A stretch of 6,783 nucleotides of DNA from an uncultured Oscillospiraceae bacterium (lineage in GTDB: Bacteria; Bacillota; Clostridia; Oscillospirales; Acutalibacteraceae), in the NCBI GenBank assembly GCA_902478455.1, contig CABSLJ010000136.1, positions 1 through 6,783 of the forward strand. The letters run 5' to 3'. The notes under the pieces are model-generated. The model saw only the letters and a list, made by a program, of their open reading frames with translations, searched no databases and was not told the DNA's origin. The position numbers and the translations under genes are program-made. This document shows positions 1 through 5,906 of the stretch, piece by piece. How positions within the stretch are numbered: position 1 is the first letter of the stretch; each line of letters begins with the position of its first letter.

Positions 1-48
1 CGAGATCTAGTACGGTCTCGTGGGCTCGGAGATGTGTATAAGAGACAG
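1..48 (+). other. Untrimmed Illumina Nextera i7 adapter (artefact)
   Basis: This is synthetic library sequence joined to the contig end. Bases 1-6 match the end of the P7 oligo and 7-14 (CTAGTACG) are an 8-base i7 index. Bases 15-29 (GTCTCGTGGGCTCGG) are the Nextera read-2 tail, and 30-48 (AGATGTGTATAAGAGACAG) are the 19-base Tn5 mosaic end. The order and spacing are exactly those of a Nextera fragment, so native origin is very unlikely. Genomic DNA begins at 49. Translating through the adapter gives a false N-terminus, M-Y-K-R-Q, on the first permease from a GTG at 34. The opposite strand gives the false C-terminal tail SLIHISEPTRPY. Confidence 0.98.
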
Positions 49-834
49 ATTTATTCCTTTGTGCTTTCTCTCTTTGAATATAACATGATGACCATCAAGG
101 AGCCGAAGTTCATCGGCTTTGACAACTTCACCACATTGTTCAATACCCCGGTCTTCGGCACCATCATGAAAAACACCGCGGTTTATACCCTCTTTACCGT
201 GCCGCTGTCCATGATGTGCGGGCTGGGAATCGCGCTGCTCATCAACAACAAGCTCATCGTTCACAAGAATTTTTACAAGGCGTGCTATTACATCCCCTAT
301 GTTTCCTCCATGGTGGCGGTGGCCATCGTCTTTTCCCTGCTGTTCAATGCCTCGACCAACGGCATCATCAACCAGATTCTCATCAGTCTTGGGCTAAAGC
401 CGGTGGGCTGGCTGTCGGACGCCAGATGGGCGATGCCCATTGTCATCCTTCTGAGCGTGTGGAAGGACCTGGGCTATGTGATGGTCATTTACACCGGCGG
501 GATTCTGGCCATCTCTCAGGATATCTACGAGGCGGCCTCGCTCGACCCCATCAGTCCGTGGAAGAAGCTGACCAAGATCACCCTGCCGCTGCTGCGGCCC
601 ACCACTCTCTTTCTGCTGGTGACTCAGACCATCAACAGCTTTCAGGTCTTCACGCCGGTGCAGGTCATGACCAACGGCGGCCCGGGGTACAGCACCACCA
701 CCATAGTCACCTACCTCTATCAGAAGGGCTTTGACGAATACAAGATGGGTATGGCGAGCGCCATTGCCGTGGTTATGTTTGTCATTCTGCTGATTCTGAG
801 CATCATTCAGAACAAAGTCGGCAGCAGGCAGTAG
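49..834 (+). CDS. Carbohydrate ABC transporter permease, MalF/UgpA type (5'-truncated)
   Basis: This is an inner-membrane permease subunit of a CUT1-type sugar importer, with 261 genomic residues remaining. The family is usually about 290-310 residues, so roughly 30 N-terminal residues are missing, including most of the first membrane helix. The surviving start (IYSFVLSLFEYN...FIGFDNF) is the usual end of that helix and the motif after it. Further hydrophobic segments lie near residues 42-66, 78-99, 129-154, 184-201 and 236-254. The cytoplasmic EAA loop is at 161-185 (EAASLDPISPWKKLTKITLPLLRP), and a TNGGPGYSTTT...Y segment typical of MalF-like permeases is at 208-224. The usual EAA-loop Asp-Gly-Ala is Asp-Pro-Ile here. 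It pairs with the permease 13 bases downstream. The binding protein gene, normally just upstream, is not in the window. The transported sugar cannot be told from sequence. The gene is cut by the contig end, not necessarily broken in the genome. Confidence 0.93.
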   Translation: MYSFVLSLFEYNMMTIKEPKFIGFDNFTTLFNTPVFGTIMKNTAVYTLFTVPLSMMCGLGIALLINNKLIVHKNFYKACYYIPYVSSMVAVAIVFSLLFNASTNGIINQILISLGLKPVGWLSDARWAMPIVILLSVWKDLGYVMVIYTGGILAISQDIYEAASLDPISPWKKLTKITLPLLRPTTLFLLVTQTINSFQVFTPVQVMTNGGPGYSTTTIVTYLYQKGFDEYKMGMASAIAVVMFVILLILSIIQNKVGSRQ

Positions 835-847
835 GAGGACGGAAGGT

Positions 848-1699
848 ATGAAAAAAATTGACGCCGCATATTTGCTCAAGAAAATCCTGCTGCATTTTTG
901 CCTGCTGCTCGGCGCTTTCGTGATGCTGACGCCGCTTCTGTGGATGCTGGCCACGGCGCTGTCGCCCAACAACTTCATCGCCCAGCGTTCGCTGATTCCC
1001 CATGACGTCACCTTTGAAAATTTTGTGCAGGCGTGGAATTTCCCCAAGCAGTACAATCCCAAGGTGACCATGGGAACCTTCTTCTGGAACAGCCTTCTGA
1101 CCACGGCGGTGATCACGGTTGTGGGCATCATCGTCGATTCCATGGCGGCCTATGTGCTCGCCTTCAAACGCTTTCCCGGCCGTAACCTCTTCTTTTACCT
1201 GGCGCTGACCACGCTGATGGTGCCCGTCTACGTCACGCTGGTGCCGGAATATCTGATCATCGTCAAGCTGGAATGGATCAACACCTATCAGGCGCTGATC
1301 GTCCCCTTCCTGGCCTCCGGCATGGGAATTTGCCTGTTCCGTTCGCATTTTCTGGGGCTTTCCATGGAGCTGGAGGAATGCGCAAAGCTCGACGGCGCCT
1401 CCAACTTCCGCATTTATGCCTCCATCATCATGCCCATTTCCAAGCCGATCATCGCCACAATGGCCATCCTCAAATCCATGTGGGCCTGGAACCAGTACAT
1501 CTGGCCGCTGGTGGTGGTCAACCGGATTGAGATGCAAACCCTCCAGCTGGGCCTCAATCTTTTCAAGGGACTCAACGTGACCCAGTGGGGGTATCTGTGC
1601 GCGGGCATGACGATTGCCATCTTCCCCCTGATTCTCGTTTTCCTGATCATGCAGCGCCAGTTTATCGGCGGCCTGACCGCCGGAGCGGTCAAGGGATAA
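848..1699 (+). CDS. Carbohydrate ABC transporter permease, MalG type
   Basis: This is the second membrane subunit of the CUT1 sugar importer, 283 residues and complete, the usual family length. The ATG at 848 follows AGGAGG (833-838), which overlaps the stop codon of the first permease, so the pair is likely translated together. A hydrophobic N-terminal helix (about 14-38) precedes a periplasm-facing stretch. Further helices lie near 80-105, 113-135, 147-165, 198-222 and 250-270. The EAA loop at 176-200 (EECAKLDGASNFRIYASIIMPISKP) keeps the canonical Asp-Gly-Ala, with Cys where Ala is common. The C-terminus, FIGGLTAGAVKG, is the classic end of MalG-like permeases. No ATPase gene is in the window; CUT1 systems in Bacillota often share one encoded elsewhere (MsmX-like), which is an inference here. 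Substrate unknown. Confidence 0.96.
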   Translation: MKKIDAAYLLKKILLHFCLLLGAFVMLTPLLWMLATALSPNNFIAQRSLIPHDVTFENFVQAWNFPKQYNPKVTMGTFFWNSLLTTAVITVVGIIVDSMAAYVLAFKRFPGRNLFFYLALTTLMVPVYVTLVPEYLIIVKLEWINTYQALIVPFLASGMGICLFRSHFLGLSMELEECAKLDGASNFRIYASIIMPISKPIIATMAILKSMWAWNQYIWPLVVVNRIEMQTLQLGLNLFKGLNVTQWGYLCAGMTIAIFPLILVFLIMQRQFIGGLTAGAVKG

Positions 1700-1727
1700 C
1701 AATTCAGAGGAGAATCCAAAGAAAGGC

Positions 1728-1742
1728 ATGGGACCCTTATGA
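1728..1742 (+). other. Possible four-residue leader ORF overlapping the kinase start
   Basis: ATG GGA CCC TTA TGA encodes M-G-P-L, and its TGA overlaps the kinase ATG (1739-1741) in an ATGA arrangement. A purine-rich AGAGGAGA (1706-1713) lies 14 bases upstream of this ATG. It could give translational coupling for a kinase whose own Shine-Dalgarno is weak, or it may be chance. Confidence 0.2.
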
Positions 1743-2704
1743 AACTATTTGCGGGCTATGACAGCGGCGGCAGCAAGACCGTCTGCGTGCTGGCGGACGA
1801 GCGGGGACGGCTGCTTGGAACCGGACGGGGAGGTCCCTCCAATTATCTCTACTGCGGCAAGGAGCGGGCAAAGGAGTCGGTGAAAACCTCCACCCGGGAG
1901 GCCTTTGAAAAGGCCGGCCTGCCGTTGACGCCGATGGAAGCCGCCTATGTCGGCTCGGCCGCTATCCGCATGAAAAACGGGGCCGCGCACATACCCTTTT
2001 TCCGCACCTGCATCGAGGCCGGAACCGTCCTGTGTGAAAGCGACATTCTTCCCATCTGGTACGGCGCGCTGCGCGAGCGCCCGGCCGTGATTTCCATCGC
2101 GGGAACAGGGGCGATCACCTACGTCTGCCGGCCGGAACGCTTTACCCGGGTGAGCGGCTGGGGGCCGCTGCTCGGGGACGAGGGATCGGGCTACGACCTC
2201 GGCCGCCGGGCGCTGCAGACGGCTTGCCGGATTTTTGACGGCCGGGAAGCCCCGGACGACGTCTTTGCCCGGGAAATCTTTTCCTTCATGGGAGCGGAGG
2301 ACCCGCATGATCTGCTGCTTTTGCTCAATCGGGGGGATATCCGCAGCAAAACGGCCACGGCCGCCCGGCCGGTCTTCCGCCTGTATGAAGCGGGCAACGC
2401 GACCGCCGGACGGCTGCTGGAGCAGGCGGCGGAGGAAATCGCCCTTGCCATATCGGCCGCCTTGAAAGCGGAAGCGGGCGGAGAACCCCTCCCCGTGATC
2501 CTCTCGGGCAGCCTGCTGCGACCGGAAGAGGCGCTGTTTTCTCTGGTGGAGAAAAAGGCGCGGGCGTTGGGATGCCCGGTTTCCGACTTCCTTTTCCCGC
2601 AGGTGCATCCTGCCGCGGCGGCGGCCGCGCTCTCGCTGTGCGGCGGGGGCTGCGCTGGTGCAGCGGAAACTCTCTTACAGAACGCAAAGGGGGCGCTGCT
2701 ATGA
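1739..2704 (+). CDS. BadF/BadG/BcrA/BcrD-type ATPase, N-acetylglucosamine-kinase-like sugar kinase
   Basis: A cytoplasmic ASKHA-fold kinase of 321 residues, close to the length of N-acetylglucosamine kinases. The N-terminal phosphate-binding loop is GYDSGGSKTVCVLAD (6-20). The second phosphate motif is IAGTGAI (120-126). The diagnostic block GWGPLLGDEGSGYDLGRRAL is at 140-159, and the adenosine motif ILSGSLL is at 254-260. Asp102 (CESDILPIWYGAL) aligns by eye with the catalytic base of this kinase family. The family includes GlcNAc kinases and activators of 2-hydroxyacyl-CoA dehydratases; the sugar-transport context favours a kinase for an amino sugar. The gene starts 39 bases after the permease. 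Its Shine-Dalgarno (GAAAGG, 1721-1726) is 12 bases from the ATG, a little long. Its stop overlaps the next start as ATGA. The exact substrate is not determined. Confidence 0.9.
   Translation: MKLFAGYDSGGSKTVCVLADERGRLLGTGRGGPSNYLYCGKERAKESVKTSTREAFEKAGLPLTPMEAAYVGSAAIRMKNGAAHIPFFRTCIEAGTVLCESDILPIWYGALRERPAVISIAGTGAITYVCRPERFTRVSGWGPLLGDEGSGYDLGRRALQTACRIFDGREAPDDVFAREIFSFMGAEDPHDLLLLLNRGDIRSKTATAARPVFRLYEAGNATAGRLLEQAAEEIALAISAALKAEAGGEPLPVILSGSLLRPEEALFSLVEKKARALGCPVSDFLFPQVHPAAAAAALSLCGGGCAGAAETLLQNAKGALL
2686..2693 (+). promoter_or_regulatory. Shine-Dalgarno fixing the start of the ceramidase-family gene
   Basis: AAAGGGGG lies 7 bases before the ATG at 2701. It supports this start over the in-frame ATG at 2572, which lies deep inside the kinase gene and has no comparable site. 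Confidence 0.75.
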
Positions 2705-3945
2705 AGGCGGGCTTTGCGCGGAGAAACATCACCCCGGCCGTCTCCATGCGCATGGCGGGCTTCGACAGGCGGACCTCCCCTTCCACGGGCTGTCTGGACC
2801 CCCTGGGCGTCTCCGCTTTGGCGTTGAAGGATGCGTCAGGGAAGCCCTTTGTGTTTTTTTCCTATGATCTGTTGGGCGTGGACAGCGCCCTGTGCGCCGC
2901 CGTCCGCAAGGCCTGCCGCGAAGCGCTGGGGCTTGCGGAGGAGCGAATCTGGGTCGGCGCCACCCACACCCACAGCGCTCCCTCCTGCATCTTTGCCGAC
3001 AGGGAGAATTATGACGCCGACTATGCCGGACTGCTGGTCCGGCAGGGCGCCGCGGCAGCGGAGGAGGCGCTGAGGGACTGCCGGGAGGCGGTTCCCTTCT
3101 TCGCCCGCACCCTGGTAAAGGGCCTCGCCTCCCGGCGCAACCGGGGCAGGAGCGGCGCAGACTACCCCATGCCGCTGCTTCTGATGCGCTTTGCCAGAGA
3201 GGACGGAGAGCTCGTTCTGTGCCGGTTTTCCTGCCATCCCACCGTCCTGGACGAGACCAACACCCTCTTTTCCCGTGATCTGCCCGGGGCTGCGCTGACG
3301 GTAGCCGGTGCGGGGGAGCACATTCTCTTTCTAAACGGCGCCTGCGCCGATCTCTCCACCCGTTTTACCCGGACCGCATCCGACGAACGGGAGCTCGCCC
3401 GCCTGGGAGGGCTTTTGGGGGAGGAAATCCGGTCGGCCGGGCTACGCGCCGCGCCGGAGCTGGGCGCACGCATTGCACCTGCCGAACGCCGGCTGTGGCT
3501 CGACCGCAGCGCGGGTCCGAGTGCGGAGGAACGCGCCGGGCTGCTGCACGTCCTGCGGGAAAAGGCTGCGAGCTGCGGTGATACGCAGGTCAAAAGGGAA
3601 TATGACTCCCGCATCGCCGTGCTGGAGCGGGTGCAAAATACCGCCGACGCGGGCAGGGAGGTCCTTCTTTCCGCGGTGGACCTGGGGCCGGCGGTGCTCT
3701 TCTCCCTACCGTTTGAGGTGGACAGCGCCGACGGCGCTTTTCTTGAGGAGACCCTCGGCGGGCTTGCAGGCAAGCCGGTTTACGCCGTCTGCTACACCGG
3801 CGGCTACGACGGATACCTGCCCAGCGGCGCGCCCCTCAGCGAGGAGAGCAGCTATGAAGACATCGCTTCCCGCTACGGCGCGGAAGCGCGCGAACTGATT
3901 TTGGAGTGTGCAAAGCAATGTGTCCTGCAAGCAACGGCGCGGTAG
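2701..3945 (+). CDS. Neutral/alkaline non-lysosomal ceramidase-family hydrolase (compact, cytoplasmic)
   Basis: A predicted zinc amidohydrolase of 414 residues with no signal peptide. It corresponds to the catalytic domain of neutral ceramidases, without the C-terminal immunoglobulin-like domain of the secreted enzymes. By eye, all elements of the family active site are present: His89/His91 in GATHTHSAPS, His179 in FSCHPTVLDETN, Ser219 in NGACADLST (the position of the catalytic serine in GDVSPN of known ceramidases), Glu339 in LPFEV, and Tyr369 in YTGGYDGYLPS. Gly of the usual GDVS block is Ala here. The start at 2701 was chosen for its Shine-Dalgarno and ATGA overlap with the kinase. Characterised relatives cleave the amide of ceramide. 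A cytoplasmic version inside a sugar-uptake operon more likely acts on an imported N-acylated or glycosylated small molecule, which is inference. The gene overlaps the next one by 28 bases. Confidence 0.87.
   Translation: MKAGFARRNITPAVSMRMAGFDRRTSPSTGCLDPLGVSALALKDASGKPFVFFSYDLLGVDSALCAAVRKACREALGLAEERIWVGATHTHSAPSCIFADRENYDADYAGLLVRQGAAAAEEALRDCREAVPFFARTLVKGLASRRNRGRSGADYPMPLLLMRFAREDGELVLCRFSCHPTVLDETNTLFSRDLPGAALTVAGAGEHILFLNGACADLSTRFTRTASDERELARLGGLLGEEIRSAGLRAAPELGARIAPAERRLWLDRSAGPSAEERAGLLHVLREKAASCGDTQVKREYDSRIAVLERVQNTADAGREVLLSAVDLGPAVLFSLPFEVDSADGAFLEETLGGLAGKPVYAVCYTGGYDGYLPSGAPLSEESSYEDIASRYGAEARELILECAKQCVLQATAR
3901..3906 (+). promoter_or_regulatory. Shine-Dalgarno favouring ATG 3918 for the M20 gene
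   Basis: TTGGAG sits 11 bases before the ATG at 3918, inside the preceding gene. The alternative in-frame GTG at 3906 overlaps this site and has none at a workable distance, so the ATG is preferred. Confidence 0.5.
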
Positions 3946-5078
3946 CGCTGGACGAATTTCTCGCGCGATTGGAAACCTATGTAAATCTAGACACCCCCAG
4001 CGGCGACAAGCCGGCGCTGGACCTCTTTTCCCACCGGTTAAAGGGGGAGTTTGAGGATGCGGGCTGCCGCGTGACCGTCCATGAGCGGACGGGCGGCAAT
4101 CTGCTTGAGTGCCGGGTAGGCGACGGGTACAGACAGATTCTGCTGCTGGGGCATATGGATACCGTTTTCCCCCGGGGAACGGCGGCGACAAGGCCCTTTT
4201 CACGGGTTGGAGACGAGCTCTTCGGCCCGGGCGTGCTCGATATGAAGAGCGGCGTCCTGATGATTCTGGAAATCCTCCGCTACTATGCGGATAAGCTTCC
4301 CGCGGAATGGTCGCTGTGCGCCCTGCTCAACTGCGATGAAGAGATCGGCTCCAGGCAGAGCAGGGAGCTCATCATCGGCCAGGCGCAGGAATCGGCCGCC
4401 TGCCTGTGCATGGAGCCCTCCAAGCCGGGCTACTGCACCGTGGCCCGCAAGGGAATGATGACCTTCCAGCTGAAGGTAAAGGGCGTGGCGGCGCACTCAG
4501 GGGTCAACTACCTGACGGGCCACAGCGCCATACAGGCCATCGCCCGCATCATTGAGCGGCTGTACGCCCTCCGGGACGATGAGGCCGGCGTTTCGGTCAA
4601 CGTCGGAGGACTTTCCGGCGGAGCCGGAAGGGGCAACGTGGTGGCCGAGTCGGCCGAGCTGCTCGGGGAGGCGCGCTTCTACCGCCCGGAGGACGGCGAA
4701 CGGCTGGCGCAGGCGCTGGAGGGCATCTGCGCGGACACGGGCGACCCCGAGGTCACAACCGAGCTTGCCATCCTTTCCAGGCGGCCGCCCATGCAGCAGA
4801 CCGGCGCCTCTCGCGCCCTTTACGGGCTCGCCCGCAGGGCGGCCGAGCGCAACGGACTGTCCCTCGGCGCGCGCACCCACGGAGGGGGGAGCGACGGCTC
4901 CCTCGCCGCGTCGACCGGCATCCCGGTGATCGACGGCATGGGGGCCGAGGGGGAGTTTTCCCACACGGAACAGGAATACGTCCGGGCGGACACGCTACTC
5001 AACAGAATCCAAACCTGCATCGATCTGATCGGGATGCTGCTCGAGGATCAAGAAAGGGGGAGTGCATCACATGAATAA
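3918..5078 (+). CDS. M20-family metallohydrolase, carboxypeptidase G2-like
   Basis: A cytoplasmic two-zinc hydrolase of 386 residues, typical M20 length. Zinc ligands and catalytic residues can be read in order: His79 and Asp81 in LLGHMDTVFPRG, Asp108 in FGPGVLDMKSG, the catalytic base Glu141 with ligand Glu142 in CDEEIGS, Glu166 in MEPSKPG, and His349 in FSHTEQEYV. The lid/dimerisation domain (about 177-290) carries the KGVAAHSG motif. HGGGSDGS (321-328) matches the GGGTDA region of carboxypeptidase G2, the best-known relative I recognise, which removes C-terminal glutamate from N-acyl conjugates. No signal peptide is visible. The gene lies between a ceramidase-like hydrolase and a SIS protein in a sugar operon, so it may remove an amino acid or acyl group from an imported sugar conjugate; this is inference. 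A GTG at 3906 would add four residues. It overlaps the next gene by 8 bases. Confidence 0.92.
   Translation: MCPASNGAVALDEFLARLETYVNLDTPSGDKPALDLFSHRLKGEFEDAGCRVTVHERTGGNLLECRVGDGYRQILLLGHMDTVFPRGTAATRPFSRVGDELFGPGVLDMKSGVLMILEILRYYADKLPAEWSLCALLNCDEEIGSRQSRELIIGQAQESAACLCMEPSKPGYCTVARKGMMTFQLKVKGVAAHSGVNYLTGHSAIQAIARIIERLYALRDDEAGVSVNVGGLSGGAGRGNVVAESAELLGEARFYRPEDGERLAQALEGICADTGDPEVTTELAILSRRPPMQQTGASRALYGLARRAAERNGLSLGARTHGGGSDGSLAASTGIPVIDGMGAEGEFSHTEQEYVRADTLLNRIQTCIDLIGMLLEDQERGSASHE
5053..5062 (+). promoter_or_regulatory. Shine-Dalgarno fixing the start of the SIS gene
   Basis: AAAGGGGGAG lies 8 bases before the ATG at 5071 and resembles the site before 2701. The in-frame GTG at 5062 overlaps this element, so it is not the start. 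Confidence 0.75.
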
Positions 5079-5802
5079 GGAGTATTTGCAAAATATCCGA
5101 AGGCTGCTCGACCGGCTGGAGGAAACACAGGAGGAGGTCATTTGCAGGGTGGCCGATGTGTGCGCCGAGGCGATCTACAAGGGAGGCCTGCTCTACTTTT
5201 TCGGAACGGGACACTCCCACATGATCTGTGAAGAACCGTTCTACCGGGCCGGGGGACTGGCGAGCATCTACCCCATTCTGGAATCCGGTCTGATGCTGCA
5301 TGAGGGCGCGAGCAAGAGCAGCAGCTACGAGCGGATTGAGGGCCTGGGCAACGTGGTGGTGGATCAAAGCGGCGTGGGGCCGAGGGACGTGCTTTTCCTG
5401 ATTTCCAATTCGGGGCGCAACTGCGCCGCTATAGACGCCGCGCTCGAGGGAAAAAGGAAGGGAGCCGCCACGGTGGCCATCACCTCCCTCAAGCACGCCT
5501 CTCAGGTCAGTTCCCGCCACTCCAACGGCCGCAAGCTGCACGAGGTGTGCGACTATGTGCTCGACAACGGCGGCGCGGTGGGGGACGCTTCAGTTCAGCT
5601 GGACGGTCTGGAGCAAAAGATCGGTCCGACCTCTTCGGTCCTGGACATCACCCTCGTCAATCTCATCATGGTCAATACGGTGGAAAAGCTTCTGGAAAAG
5701 GGGATGGTTCCTCCCATTTTCACCAGCGCCAACACCGACAACGGCGACAACGCCAATAAATCCATCCTGGAGGAATACAAATCCAGGGTCTGGATGCTCT
5801 AA
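5071..5802 (+). CDS. SIS-domain sugar-isomerase-like protein (UPF0309/COG4821 type)
   Basis: A cytoplasmic phosphosugar-binding protein of 243 residues, about the normal length for the UPF0309 group. An N-terminal helical region (1-38) leads into a single SIS domain. GTGHSHM (45-51) with EEPFYRAGG (54-62) and ISNSGRN (111-117) are the group's signature and the phosphate-binding Ser/Thr-rich loops. GPTSSVLD (185-192) and the C-terminal NTDNGDNAN (221-229) are further conserved-looking blocks. SIS proteins isomerise, deaminate or remove ether-linked groups from phosphorylated amino sugars, but this subgroup has no firmly established reaction that I know of. Its place at the end of an operon with a GlcNAc-kinase-like enzyme suggests it handles the kinase product, which is inference. 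The ATG at 5071 was chosen for its Shine-Dalgarno; the gene overlaps the M20 gene by 8 bases. Confidence 0.92.
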   Translation: MNKEYLQNIRRLLDRLEETQEEVICRVADVCAEAIYKGGLLYFFGTGHSHMICEEPFYRAGGLASIYPILESGLMLHEGASKSSSYERIEGLGNVVVDQSGVGPRDVLFLISNSGRNCAAIDAALEGKRKGAATVAITSLKHASQVSSRHSNGRKLHEVCDYVLDNGGAVGDASVQLDGLEQKIGPTSSVLDITLVNLIMVNTVEKLLEKGMVPPIFTSANTDNGDNANKSILEEYKSRVWML

Positions 5803-5853
5803 AAGTTCCAATCAGGTCTATCAGGCAATTCCCAGCAGGAGATTCGGTTTGTC

Positions 5854-5876
5854 CCTGCCGGCGAGAAGCCGGCGGG
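5854..5876 (+). other. GC-rich hairpin in the gap after the SIS gene
   Basis: CCTGCCGGC (5854-5862) pairs with GCCGGCGGG (5868-5876) around the loop GAGAA, giving a 9-pair stem with one T-G wobble. It is followed by AAAATATAAAA and not by a T-run, so it is not a canonical intrinsic terminator on this strand. It lies 51 bases after the SIS stop and 13 before the next Shine-Dalgarno. It could protect the 3' end of the operon mRNA, act as a weak terminator or attenuator, or reduce read-through into the secreted-protein gene. The rest of the 104-base gap (5803-5906) shows no clear promoter. Confidence 0.6.
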
Positions 5877-5906
5877 AAAATATAAAAACAGGAGGTAATC
5901 TGGTCC

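Noticed and set aside
34..48. GTG start giving an apparently complete permease with N-terminus MYKRQ
   Set aside because: These bases are the Nextera mosaic end; the gene is truncated by the contig edge, so there is no real start here.
394..1729. Long open frames on the minus strand opposite the permeases (249 and 308 codons)
   Set aside because: They lie wholly opposite well-supported permease genes, resemble no family I recognise, have charged/His-rich low-quality sequence, and are expected from GC-rich codon bias.
2572..2700. Upstream ATG extending the ceramidase-family protein by 43 residues
   Set aside because: The extension lies inside the kinase gene, is a Gly/Arg/Cys-rich out-of-frame reading, and lacks a Shine-Dalgarno. 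ATG 2701 has AAAGGGGG at 7 bases and begins with a family-like sequence.
5062..5070. GTG start adding three residues to the SIS protein
   Set aside because: It overlaps the Shine-Dalgarno of the ATG at 5071.
5811..5825. Repeated ATCAGG (5811-5816 and 5820-5825) as an operator
   Set aside because: Two six-base copies in a short gap are within chance, and there is no dyad symmetry or promoter nearby.
5881..5886. TATAAA as a -10 promoter box for the secreted-protein gene
   Set aside because: No matching -35 element lies about 17 bases upstream (that stretch is the GC hairpin), and a transcript would begin almost at the Shine-Dalgarno.
5854..5890. Classical Rho-independent terminator
   Set aside because: The stem is good, but on the + strand it is followed by an A-rich tract, not a T-run. 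On the minus strand the base run after the stem is not T-rich either.
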